Below are positions 1 to 6,591 of a stretch of 9,957 nucleotides of DNA, piece by piece. Origin of the DNA: Candidatus Omnitrophota bacterium (GTDB taxonomy: Bacteria > Omnitrophota > Koll11 > Zapsychrales > Fredricksoniimonadaceae); NCBI GenBank assembly GCA_023247595.1, contig JAHFGF010000047.1:1-9957 (forward strand), written 5' to 3'. Under the pieces are notes generated by a model. The model did no database searches. It was not told where the DNA came from and was given only the letters and a program-made list of their open reading frames with translations. How positions within the stretch are numbered: position 1 is the first letter of the stretch; every line of letters starts with the position of its first letter. The position numbers and the translations under genes are program-made.

Positions 1-63
1 AAACGGTTGGAATTAGAAACGGCAAATAAAGAAAAAAGAATTATCGACGTAAGACCAAAATAA
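1..63 (+). CDS. 3' end of an upstream gene (partial, unidentified)
   Basis: Frame 1 is open from the first base of the window through 20 codons and ends in two consecutive stops, TAA TAA at 61-66. The other two plus-strand frames close within the first 30 bases. The visible tail is strongly charged, rich in Lys, Glu and Arg, and ends in the residues DVRPK, as the C-terminus of a soluble protein might. Too little is present to name a family. It lies on the same strand as the thiolase gene, about 100 bases upstream, so it could belong to the same transcription unit, although the gap is longer than the others in that unit. It could also be a chance open stretch, since 60 bases is weak evidence. 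Confidence 0.4.
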   Translation, partial: KRLELETANKEKRIIDVRPK

Positions 64-163
64 TAAAGTTACAAGGGTTAAGGTCAAGTGGTCTGTGAAA
101 ACGCTGGAGAGTTTTATTGAGTCGGCGTGTTCTTAAGCCTTATCCCAAAAAAGAGGATATTTT

Positions 164-1438
164 ATGGAACGCATTGCTATCATCGACGGAATTCGAACGC
201 CATTTTGTAAAATGGGTTCGGCATTTAATTTTACGTCTGCGCAGGAACTTGGCCGGATTGCTTGCCGTGAACTTATCGAACGCAGCGGCCTTGATGTTAA
301 AGCGATCGATGAAGTTATTTTTGGATGTGTGGGACAGCCGGCGGACGCGGCTAATATCGCCCGCGTGATTGCCTTATTAAGCGGCATCCCAAAAACAACG
401 CCGGCCTTTACGGTTCACCGCAACTGCGCCTCAGGTTTGGAATCGGTGGTTAACGCGGCCATAAAAATCAGGGCCGGGGAAGGACGCTGTTTTCTGACGG
501 GCGGGACAGAGTCCATGAGTAATATCCCGTTTTTTATGACTAAAGAATATCAAGAGTTCTTGGGTGCTTTGATGAGGACCAAAAGTTTTGGGGAGCGTTT
601 GGGTGTTTTACTCAAGTTCCGGTTAAAATTTTTAACGCCCCGCATCGGACTTCAATTAGGATTGACCGATCCGGTCTGCGGATTGAACATGGGACAGACG
701 GCGGAAGTTTTAGCCAAGGAGTTCGGTGTCAGCCGTACTGATCAGGATAAGTTTGCTTTGATCAGTCATCAGCGTGCCTTGCAGTCGCGATCCAATTTAA
801 GGGAAGAAATTGTTCCGGTTTCTCCATCTCCAAAATTTAAAGAAACGGTCATGGATGACAACGGTCCCAGGGAAAATCAAACGTTTGAAGCGTTGACGAA
901 ATTAAAACCATATTTCGAACGGGGAACCGGTACGGTCACGGCAGGTAATTCAAGCCAGATCACCGACGGAGCGGTGGCGCTTTTGGTGGCCGGTGAAGAA
1001 CGCGCACGAGAATTGGGACGCGAACCGCTGGGATATATCCGTTCATTCGCGTTTGCGGGCGTGGAACCCAACCGCATGGGAATAGGGCCGGCGCACGCGA
1101 TACCCATGGCGCTTAAAAAAGCGAATTTGAGAATTGATGACATTCAGGCCTTTGAAATCAACGAGGCCTTTGCCGCTCAAGTATTGGCGTGCGTTAAGGC
1201 GTTATCGTCGGAGAAATTTGCCAAAGAGTACGGCTACGAGGGATATACCGGTGTTATTAAACCGGAAATCCTTAACGTGAATGGCGGCGCGATCGCGCTT
1301 GGCCATCCGGTTGGCGCAACCGGCGGCCGTTTGATTTTAACTATGCTGAAACATTTAAAGAGAAACAATCTTAAATATGGCGTGGTGTCCCTATGCATCG
1401 GCGGTGGTCAGGGAGCTGCGATGGTTTTAGAGCGATGA
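164..1438 (+). CDS. fadI: acetyl-CoA C-acyltransferase (3-ketoacyl-CoA thiolase), FadI-like
   Basis: This thiolase should cleave 3-ketoacyl-CoA with CoA to acetyl-CoA and a shortened acyl-CoA, the last step of each beta-oxidation turn, in the cytoplasm. All the family's active-site elements are visible in its 424 residues. The nucleophilic Cys88 lies in RNCASGLES, NEAF is at 333-336, His381 is in GHPVGATG, and the second catalytic Cys411 is in CIGGGQG. A loop of roughly residues 130-165 (FGERLGVLLKFRLKFLTP) and the stretch MGQTAEVLAKEFGVSR resemble Escherichia coli FadI more than the shorter FadA or PhaA types, and the length is close to FadI's usual 436. The ATG is preceded by AAGAGGA at a 6-base spacing. 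The next gene encodes the matching FadJ-like subunit in the same fadI-fadJ order, which supports a two-subunit trifunctional complex. The thiolase call is near certain; the FadI subtype comes from recalled similarity. Confidence 0.93.
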   Translation: MERIAIIDGIRTPFCKMGSAFNFTSAQELGRIACRELIERSGLDVKAIDEVIFGCVGQPADAANIARVIALLSGIPKTTPAFTVHRNCASGLESVVNAAIKIRAGEGRCFLTGGTESMSNIPFFMTKEYQEFLGALMRTKSFGERLGVLLKFRLKFLTPRIGLQLGLTDPVCGLNMGQTAEVLAKEFGVSRTDQDKFALISHQRALQSRSNLREEIVPVSPSPKFKETVMDDNGPRENQTFEALTKLKPYFERGTGTVTAGNSSQITDGAVALLVAGEERARELGREPLGYIRSFAFAGVEPNRMGIGPAHAIPMALKKANLRIDDIQAFEINEAFAAQVLACVKALSSEKFAKEYGYEGYTGVIKPEILNVNGGAIALGHPVGATGGRLILTMLKHLKRNNLKYGVVSLCIGGGQGAAMVLER

Positions 1439-1451
1439 TATTTTCTAGGTC

Positions 1452-1467
1452 AACGGACGTTTCCGTT
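1452..1467 (+). other. small hairpin in the fadI-fadJ gap
   Basis: AACGGA at 1452-1457 and TCCGTT at 1462-1467 form a perfect 6-bp stem around a four-base CGTT loop, in the 60-base gap between the thiolase and the multifunctional enzyme. No T-run follows, so it is not an intrinsic terminator. It could be a processing or mRNA-stability element between the two subunit genes, or simply chance. The fadJ Shine-Dalgarno (GAGG at 1490-1493) lies downstream and outside the stem. Confidence 0.25.
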
Positions 1468-1498
1468 TAAGTCAACCGCAAACGAAATCGAGGCGATT

Positions 1499-3622
1499 AT
1501 GTCCGTACATTTCAAACAAGACGCAAATATTGGTTACATTGTTTTTGATCAAGCGGATTCAAAAGTGAACGTGCTTAATGCGGATACCATTAAGCAGTTA
1601 GACGCCATTCTTGATAACGTTAAGAACAATCAATCACTCGCGGCATTAATTTTAATAAGCGCTAAGAAAGATGTTTTTTTCGCTGGCGCTGATATTAAAG
1701 AAATTGAAGCAATTGTCGATGTCCATGATGCCAAAGTCAAAGCTCAGGCTGGCCAGAATCTTTTTAACAAGATTGAAGATTTGCCGATGCCGACGGTTGC
1801 AGTTATCGACGGTGTTGCGTTGGGCGGCGGCTGTGAGCTGGCCATAGCCTGTTTATACCGCGTCTCGACGTTTAATGAAAAAGTTAAAATTGGTCTACCG
1901 GAAGTCAACCTTGGTTTTGTTCCAGGTTTCGGGGGAACCTATCGTCTGCCGCGTTTGATAGGCTTGGGGCAGGCTTTAAAAATTATTTTGTCCGGTAAAC
2001 CGATTGGCAGCCAAGCGGCATATAAGGCTGGTTTGTTCGATGCTCTATTTCCGCAATCCACATTGGAAGCGGACTTAAAAGGTTTTATCAAGAAAATCAC
2101 GTCGGAACCGTTGAGAAAGAAGTTTCAAAGAAAACCGCTCAAAGGTTTTACTAATTTTCTTGAAAATACGTCCTTCGGCAATCAGATCATGTTTGATCAG
2201 TCGATAAAAAGTGTCCGAGAGGCGACCAAAGGATTTTATCCGGCGCCTATGAAGGCGATAGAAGTTCTTAAAGTGACGCGCAAAATGGATCGCCCTGAAG
2301 CGCTGGATTTTGAGGCGCAATCTTTTGCTGAGCTGGCCATTACGAACATTTCTAAAAATTTGGTCAAAGTTTTTTTCCTTTCTGAAAAAATTAAAAAGGT
2401 CATGCCCGCGCATTCCGACGGAGTTGCGGCTAAGAAAATTGCCAAGGCCGGTGTTATTGGCGCGGGAATTATGGGTGGCGGAATCGGCCAGCTTTTAAGC
2501 GACCGCGGGGTTTGGGTGCGCATTAAAGATGTGAATTATGATGCCATTGCCAAAGGTTTAGCAGCCGCTTATAAAGTTTATGAAGGCGCTCTTAAAAAGA
2601 AACGCATCAGACCTCATGATCTGTCCGGAAAAATGGCTATGATTTCCGGAACAGTTGATTACAGCGGTTTTCAGAATGCGGACATGGTCATTGAGGCGGT
2701 TGTTGAAAATATGGATGTGAAAAAGAAAGTGTTCGCGGAGCTGGATGCGAAAGTGCCGCAGGATGCTGTTCTTGCTTCTAATACATCGTCGTTGTCCATC
2801 ACTCAAATGGCCGAGGCTGTTAAAGATCCGTCGCGTGTGATTGGGTTTCACTTTTTTAATCCCGTGCACCGCATGCCGCTCATTGAAATCATCACGACAA
2901 AATATTGTTCGCCGCAAACCGTTGTTACTTCTTTGGACTTTGCGCGGCGCCTGGGAAAGACGCCGATTTTGGTTAAGGACGCGCCGGGATTTTTGGTTAA
3001 CCGGATTCTTTTAGGTTACATCAACGAAGCCGGGCGTCTTTTTCAAGAAGGCATGCGCATTGATGATGTTGATAATTTAATGGTGGAATTCGGCATGCCC
3101 ATGGGGCCATTTACCTTATCCGACGAGGTTGGACTGGATGTGGGGGTTAAGGTTTTACATATTTTGGAAGCGGGACTAGGGCCGCGCTATAAACCGGTTG
3201 AGATTTTTAACAAAATTTATGAAAAGAAATTATTAGGCAAGAAATCCGGCAAAGGATTTTATATCCACGGCGCCAAACGCGTTTTAAACAAAGAAGTGCA
3301 GGATATGGTTCCTCGCGAGGGCGGAGTTTTTGACCGGACGGATGCTTTAAACCGGATGCTTTTAATGATGATCAATGAAGCCGCGCGCTGTCTGCAGGAG
3401 GGAGTTATTGAGAGCGCGGATGTGGTTGATATCGGCATGGTCATGGGAACCGGTTTTCCTCCTTTCCACGGCGGTCTTTTGAGATATGCCGACAGTCAGG
3501 GGATTGACAATATCATTGATATCTTAAATGATTTGGAAGAAGACGCCAAAGACGGCCGTTTCAAACCGTGCGAATATTTAATTGGACTGAAAAATTCTTC
3601 TAAGAAGTTTTATACGAATTAA
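1499..3622 (+). CDS. fadJ: fatty acid oxidation complex alpha subunit: enoyl-CoA hydratase / 3-hydroxyacyl-CoA dehydrogenase, FadJ-like
   Basis: This bifunctional enzyme hydrates trans-2-enoyl-CoA and then oxidises the L-3-hydroxyacyl-CoA with NAD+, supplying the thiolase encoded just upstream. Its 707 residues match FadJ/FadB (about 715-730). An N-terminal crotonase domain (about 1-190) has an oxyanion-type segment FAGADIK at 61-67 and both catalytic glutamates: Glu113 in GGGCE and Glu135 in GLPEVNLG. A linker follows. The Rossmann domain begins near 315 with GAGIMGGG at 321-328, and ASNTSSL lies at 426-432. His451 in GFHFFNPVHRMP and Glu463 form the dehydrogenase dyad. Two C-terminal 3-hydroxyacyl-CoA dehydrogenase domains run from about 495 to 700, with GKKSGKGFY at 580-588 and GTGFPPFHGG at 650-659. 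GAGG-type Shine-Dalgarno bases lie 5 bases before the ATG. No key residue is missing. The dehydratase/isomerase side activities of FadB cannot be judged by eye. Confidence 0.94.
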   Translation: MSVHFKQDANIGYIVFDQADSKVNVLNADTIKQLDAILDNVKNNQSLAALILISAKKDVFFAGADIKEIEAIVDVHDAKVKAQAGQNLFNKIEDLPMPTVAVIDGVALGGGCELAIACLYRVSTFNEKVKIGLPEVNLGFVPGFGGTYRLPRLIGLGQALKIILSGKPIGSQAAYKAGLFDALFPQSTLEADLKGFIKKITSEPLRKKFQRKPLKGFTNFLENTSFGNQIMFDQSIKSVREATKGFYPAPMKAIEVLKVTRKMDRPEALDFEAQSFAELAITNISKNLVKVFFLSEKIKKVMPAHSDGVAAKKIAKAGVIGAGIMGGGIGQLLSDRGVWVRIKDVNYDAIAKGLAAAYKVYEGALKKKRIRPHDLSGKMAMISGTVDYSGFQNADMVIEAVVENMDVKKKVFAELDAKVPQDAVLASNTSSLSITQMAEAVKDPSRVIGFHFFNPVHRMPLIEIITTKYCSPQTVVTSLDFARRLGKTPILVKDAPGFLVNRILLGYINEAGRLFQEGMRIDDVDNLMVEFGMPMGPFTLSDEVGLDVGVKVLHILEAGLGPRYKPVEIFNKIYEKKLLGKKSGKGFYIHGAKRVLNKEVQDMVPREGGVFDRTDALNRMLLMMINEAARCLQEGVIESADVVDIGMVMGTGFPPFHGGLLRYADSQGIDNIIDILNDLEEDAKDGRFKPCEYLIGLKNSSKKFYTN

Positions 3623-3659
3623 TAGAAAACTTTGTGAGAAGCAAGGGCAAAGGAGTGAT

Positions 3660-4241
3660 ATGAATCAGGATGCGCCGCAACAAGGGTTTGGCTTGCAAAA
3701 AATTGTCATGATCAGCATCATAGCCGGCTTGGGAACGTTAGTCCTGGGCGCGGCCATTGCTTATGTGATACAAAGCAGTCAATATGCAACATTCACCGAC
3801 GAGTATTACAAAATTCAGATGAAGTATCCCAAAAAATGGACGGTGCGTAAAGATTACGGGGGAACGGTTGTTGCAATCGTGGCGCCTTTAGATAATTCGT
3901 TAGATAACTTTAATGAAAACATCAACATTTCGGTTGTTGATCTTCCTCCGGAAGTAACGACTTTGGATAAATTTACTAAAATCGCGATGCTGCAGACAGA
4001 AACCATTTTTGGACGGGGTATTGAAATTGTAGAATCTACGGCGATAGTTTTAGACGGTCGGCAAGCCTACCGTTATATTGTCCGAAACAAAGAAGAGCCT
4101 GTGATGCAGTTGGGTTTTATCTGGTACTTTAAAGATAACAAAGCGTTTATCATTACGCATACCATGCAGATGCTGCAATACCAAAAATATAAAGGCATCT
4201 TTAAGTACATGTTGAATTCTTATTCCATGGCTGTGAAGTAG
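3660..4241 (+). CDS. membrane-anchored PsbP-like protein of unknown function
   Basis: This 193-residue protein has a short polar N-terminus, one hydrophobic helix at about residues 15-37, and a polar domain thereafter. That pattern predicts a signal-anchor protein with its bulk outside the cytoplasmic membrane; no cleavage motif or lipobox Cys is obvious. From about residue 44 the soluble part begins with YYKIQMKYPKKW, followed by alternating beta-type segments (GTVVAIVAPL, INISVVDLP, AYRYIV). This resembles the PsbP-like / DUF1795-type fold, in which a YP-x-x-W start, an 'AxxxP' strand and a late beta hairpin recur. The family is widespread and its bacterial role is mostly unknown. A strong Shine-Dalgarno, AAGGAGTG, sits just before the ATG. 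The gene is 37 bases after fadJ and 10 bases before the RNA methyltransferase gene, so it is probably co-transcribed. A functional link to fatty acid oxidation is not established by the sequence. Confidence 0.75.
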   Translation: MNQDAPQQGFGLQKIVMISIIAGLGTLVLGAAIAYVIQSSQYATFTDEYYKIQMKYPKKWTVRKDYGGTVVAIVAPLDNSLDNFNENINISVVDLPPEVTTLDKFTKIAMLQTETIFGRGIEIVESTAIVLDGRQAYRYIVRNKEEPVMQLGFIWYFKDNKAFIITHTMQMLQYQKYKGIFKYMLNSYSMAVK

Positions 4242-4251
4242 GTTTGAATTC

Positions 4252-5307
4252 ATGGATTTATTAGGCGTTGATGCTTTTGATAAAATACCCGCGTTATGTC
4301 CGGTGTTTGATGAATGCGGCGGCTGTCAGTACCAGCATATTTCCTACGCCGATGAATTGCTTCTCAAAGAACAAAATCTTAAGACGTTGTTTCAAAAAAG
4401 TTTTGACCTTCCGCCAGAAATTTTTCAGCCAATCTTGGCTTCTCCCCAGGAATATCAATACCGCAACCGGCTTGATCTGAAATTAATTCAGACAAAATCT
4501 AAAGAAGTGTTTATTGGTTTTTCGCCGAAAAATCGCCACCGCTTGATCCCAGTGGAATCTTGCCCGATTGCCCGTCAGGAAATTTCAAATTTTATTCCGG
4601 AAGTTAAAGAGTTGGCCAAGGCTAAGGTTACTGAGAAGCATCGTCAGGCTAATCTTGTTGTGCGTACCGGCGATGACGGCCGTGTTTTTTGGGGAGGCAT
4701 TGGCAAGCGTTCGTTGGAGCTTCAGCCCGCGGATTATTTGTGGACCGAGATTTTAGGAAGAAAGATATTTTATTCTTTGGATACGTTCTTTCAGGCAAAT
4801 TTATTTATTCTGCCTCTTTTTATAAATCGCTTAAGGTCTTTAGATATTTGGGACAAAGAAGCGATTTTTTACGATCTGTATGGAGGTGTTGGCTTATTCG
4901 GCATTTGTGTTTATGACTTGGTGGGTAAGGTCGTGCTAATTGAAGAGGTCCAGGCGTCTTTAAAGCTTGCCCGACATAACGCTGCCCATCATTGTTTTGA
5001 GAATTTCATGATTCACGACGGGCGGGTTGAGGATATTCTGCCGGCGCAGCTTGAATTAATGCCGCAGGCAAAGAATATTGTGATGGTTGACCCGCCTCGT
5101 GCGGGGTTGAGCCAGCAGACAGTGGATATGTTAAACGCCTTAGATCATGTCGCGCACTTATTGTATTTATCTTGTAACCCGCAATCTTTACTTGAAAATT
5201 GTCAATCTCTCCAAGAATCCTGGTCGATAAAATGCGTACTTCCTTTGGATTTCTTTCCGCGCACCCAGCATTTGGAAACGCTGGTCTTATTTCAACGCAA
5301 GAGTTGA
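4252..5307 (+). CDS. 23S rRNA/tRNA (uracil-5)-methyltransferase, RlmD/TrmA family, lacking the TRAM domain
   Basis: This class I SAM-dependent enzyme should methylate C5 of a uridine in rRNA or tRNA. The [4Fe-4S] cluster cysteines of the RlmD (RumA) branch are all present: Cys16, Cys22 and Cys25 in C-x5-CGGCQYQH, and Cys104 in VESCPI. FFQAN at 179-183 is the family's FxQxN motif, and DLYGGVGLFG at 208-217 is the SAM-binding loop. VDPPRAGL at 279-286 and catalytic Cys308 in YLSCNP follow, then Glu342 in the terminal HLET, the likely general base. At 351 residues it is about 80-100 shorter than typical RlmD because it starts almost directly at the cluster motif, with no N-terminal TRAM RNA-binding domain. 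A TGA at 4234-4236 closes the frame 18 bases upstream of the ATG, so no longer start exists. The Shine-Dalgarno is weak. Which base it modifies (U747, U1939 or a tRNA site) cannot be read from the sequence. Confidence 0.9.
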   Translation: MDLLGVDAFDKIPALCPVFDECGGCQYQHISYADELLLKEQNLKTLFQKSFDLPPEIFQPILASPQEYQYRNRLDLKLIQTKSKEVFIGFSPKNRHRLIPVESCPIARQEISNFIPEVKELAKAKVTEKHRQANLVVRTGDDGRVFWGGIGKRSLELQPADYLWTEILGRKIFYSLDTFFQANLFILPLFINRLRSLDIWDKEAIFYDLYGGVGLFGICVYDLVGKVVLIEEVQASLKLARHNAAHHCFENFMIHDGRVEDILPAQLELMPQAKNIVMVDPPRAGLSQQTVDMLNALDHVAHLLYLSCNPQSLLENCQSLQESWSIKCVLPLDFFPRTQHLETLVLFQRKS

Positions 5308-6561
5308 GCTTTTTTGTTCGGCCGCGTCCAGCTTCCAGACAATCAGAGGCAGGCTGGCCATTAATAAAATAATGACCGCTGTCCAAAGCAAAACAGTATG
5401 AATGCTTATTCCGTTGTCCATGGCAAAGGCCATCGGCAGAGGGCCCAGGGCGGTTAATCCATTCCGGATTGTTCCGATAAATCCTTTGATGCTTCCCATA
5501 TGTTTCGTGCCGTAAAAATAAGGCCACACGACGTTCATGATTGGGCTGCTCATTCCTAAGGCCGCGCCTAATAGGGCGAAATAGAGATAAATGATCCAGC
5601 CAGGGCCTGATATGCAAGCCAGATAAGTGCCTGATGCGATCATCACGATGAGGATGATAAAAGGAGTGAGCGGGCCGTACTTGTCAATAATTGGTCCGAC
5701 AGCGACGGAAAATATAGCTTTGGAAACGGCATAAATCGCCAGACCGGTTGCCGCCAAGACAATGGGCCATTGATGATATTTAAAAAGCGCGGCCTGATGA
5801 AACAGCAATCCGGTCATGATCATCGGAGGAATGCACGAGGCCGCGAGTAAAAGGTAAAATTTTATGTCTTTTAAACAGCGGCTGAGAATCCAGTCTTCGT
5901 GTTGGCGGATCCGCCGGTTTCCGCCGGTTCCGGGTAATAGCTGAGGATTTAATTCGCTTTCGCCGGGGAGAAATTGGCCCTCTGTGATTTTGGCTTTGGA
6001 AATCAACCATAGCTGAAGCGGAAGCATGACCAAGACATGGCTCATTCCAAATAGGATAAAACTTATCCTCCAGTCAAAAATGCTTAACAGATAAATAGCG
6101 ACGGATGGATAAATAAGTTCCGACAGCGGAAATCCCAGCGTGATGACTCCCATGGCCTTGCCGCGGTTTTTATCAAATTGTTTGATGATAAGCGTGCTCG
6201 CGGTTAATCCGAAAATGCCTTGCCCCATGAGGCGGACTATAAAAAATCCAACGAACAGAACCGGCAGAGATTTTGAAACAGCTAAAATAAAACAGCCTGC
6301 GGCCATAACAAGAGAATTTAAAACGATGATGGTCTTAATCGGATGCCTGTCAATCAGCCGACCTGCGGGATTGAGCAAAAGCGATGCGCCCAGCGTCGCG
6401 GCTGAATAAAGTCCGGCAAAAAGGCTTTGTGACGAGTTAAGTTCATTGAAGATGGGCTGGACAAAAAGGGAAATCAGAAATGTCTGTCCCGGAGCGGAGA
6501 AGAAAAGTTCAAATATGCCGAAAAGGAGTAAAAAAGAATGTTTGGATAAGATGGATAGCAA
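5287..6561 (-). CDS. MFS transporter (12 transmembrane segments, substrate unknown)
   Basis: This is a 424-residue, highly hydrophobic protein with the pattern of two six-helix halves. Hydrophobic stretches repeat through residues 8-190, a polar central loop spans about 190-232, and a second hydrophobic set covers about 233-410. GRLIDRHPIK at 67-76 is the MFS motif A position between helices 2 and 3, with a looser counterpart GPIIDKYGPL at 289-298 in the second half. RGKAMGVITLG at 133-143 recalls the monocarboxylate/oxalate-formate antiporter-like branch, but no substrate can be assigned. The start is TTG at 6559-6561; the first internal Met (residue 86) is inside a helix, so a later start would destroy the fold. 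Only a poor GAAAG-type Shine-Dalgarno precedes it. The gene lies 30 bases downstream of the metallo-hydrolase gene, in the same frame, and is likely co-transcribed with it. Its last 21 bases overlap the opposing RNA methyltransferase gene. Confidence 0.88.
   Translation of the reverse strand: MLSILSKHSFLLLFGIFELFFSAPGQTFLISLFVQPIFNELNSSQSLFAGLYSAATLGASLLLNPAGRLIDRHPIKTIIVLNSLVMAAGCFILAVSKSLPVLFVGFFIVRLMGQGIFGLTASTLIIKQFDKNRGKAMGVITLGFPLSELIYPSVAIYLLSIFDWRISFILFGMSHVLVMLPLQLWLISKAKITEGQFLPGESELNPQLLPGTGGNRRIRQHEDWILSRCLKDIKFYLLLAASCIPPMIMTGLLFHQAALFKYHQWPIVLAATGLAIYAVSKAIFSVAVGPIIDKYGPLTPFIILIVMIASGTYLACISGPGWIIYLYFALLGAALGMSSPIMNVVWPYFYGTKHMGSIKGFIGTIRNGLTALGPLPMAFAMDNGISIHTVLLWTAVIILLMASLPLIVWKLDAAEQKSSTLALK
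5291..5315 (+). terminator. possible weak intrinsic terminator for the plus-strand unit, inside the convergent overlap
   Basis: TCAAC at 5292-5296 pairs with GTTGA at 5303-5307, with an extra T-G wobble at 5291/5308, around the six-base loop GCAAGA. Six consecutive T's follow at 5310-5315. The stem is short and AT-rich, so termination would be inefficient. It lies over the stop codon of the RNA methyltransferase gene and the last codons of the converging transporter gene. On the minus strand the same hairpin has no T-run after it, so it would act only on the rightward transcript. Confidence 0.35.
5904..5930. repeat. 12-bp palindrome plus tandem decamer inside the transporter gene
   Basis: GGCGGATCCGCC at 5904-5915 is a perfect 12-base palindrome. 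It runs into two adjacent near-identical decamers, CCGCCGGTTT at 5911-5920 and CCGCCGGTTC at 5921-5930. On the coding (minus) strand this encodes the GTGGNRRIR segment at residues 211-219, in the predicted cytoplasmic loop between helices 6 and 7. This stretch is clearly more GC-rich than its surroundings. It may be a local slippage duplication tolerated in a flexible loop. Confidence 0.6.
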
Positions 6562-6591
6562 GGTGAATCGTCTTTCGCGCTTTTTAAACCG

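Noticed and set aside
98..115. AAAAC / GTTTT inverted repeat upstream of the thiolase gene
   Set aside because: It is a five-base, mostly A-T stem with an eight-base loop and no T-run, too weak to call a terminator or operator. No convincing promoter was seen in 64-163 either.
117..368. Plus-strand open frame starting upstream of the thiolase and overlapping it
   Set aside because: It starts at TTG with no ribosome site and overlaps the thiolase N-terminus in another frame. The thiolase frame is the conserved one.
2075..2413. 112-codon antisense frame rich in Arg, Phe and Lys
   Set aside because: It is antisense to the fadJ linker region, and its composition is typical of an out-of-frame reading of an AT-rich gene.
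2558..2917. 119-codon open frame antisense to fadJ
   Set aside because: The plus-strand frame there encodes the conserved dehydrogenase Rossmann region. The antisense product has no recognisable motif or Shine-Dalgarno.
5006..5617. 203-codon open frame on the minus strand covering the transporter's 3' part and the end of the RNA methyltransferase gene
   Set aside because: It lies in another frame over two well-supported genes, and its His/Arg/Pro-rich composition matches no family. It is a frame shadow.
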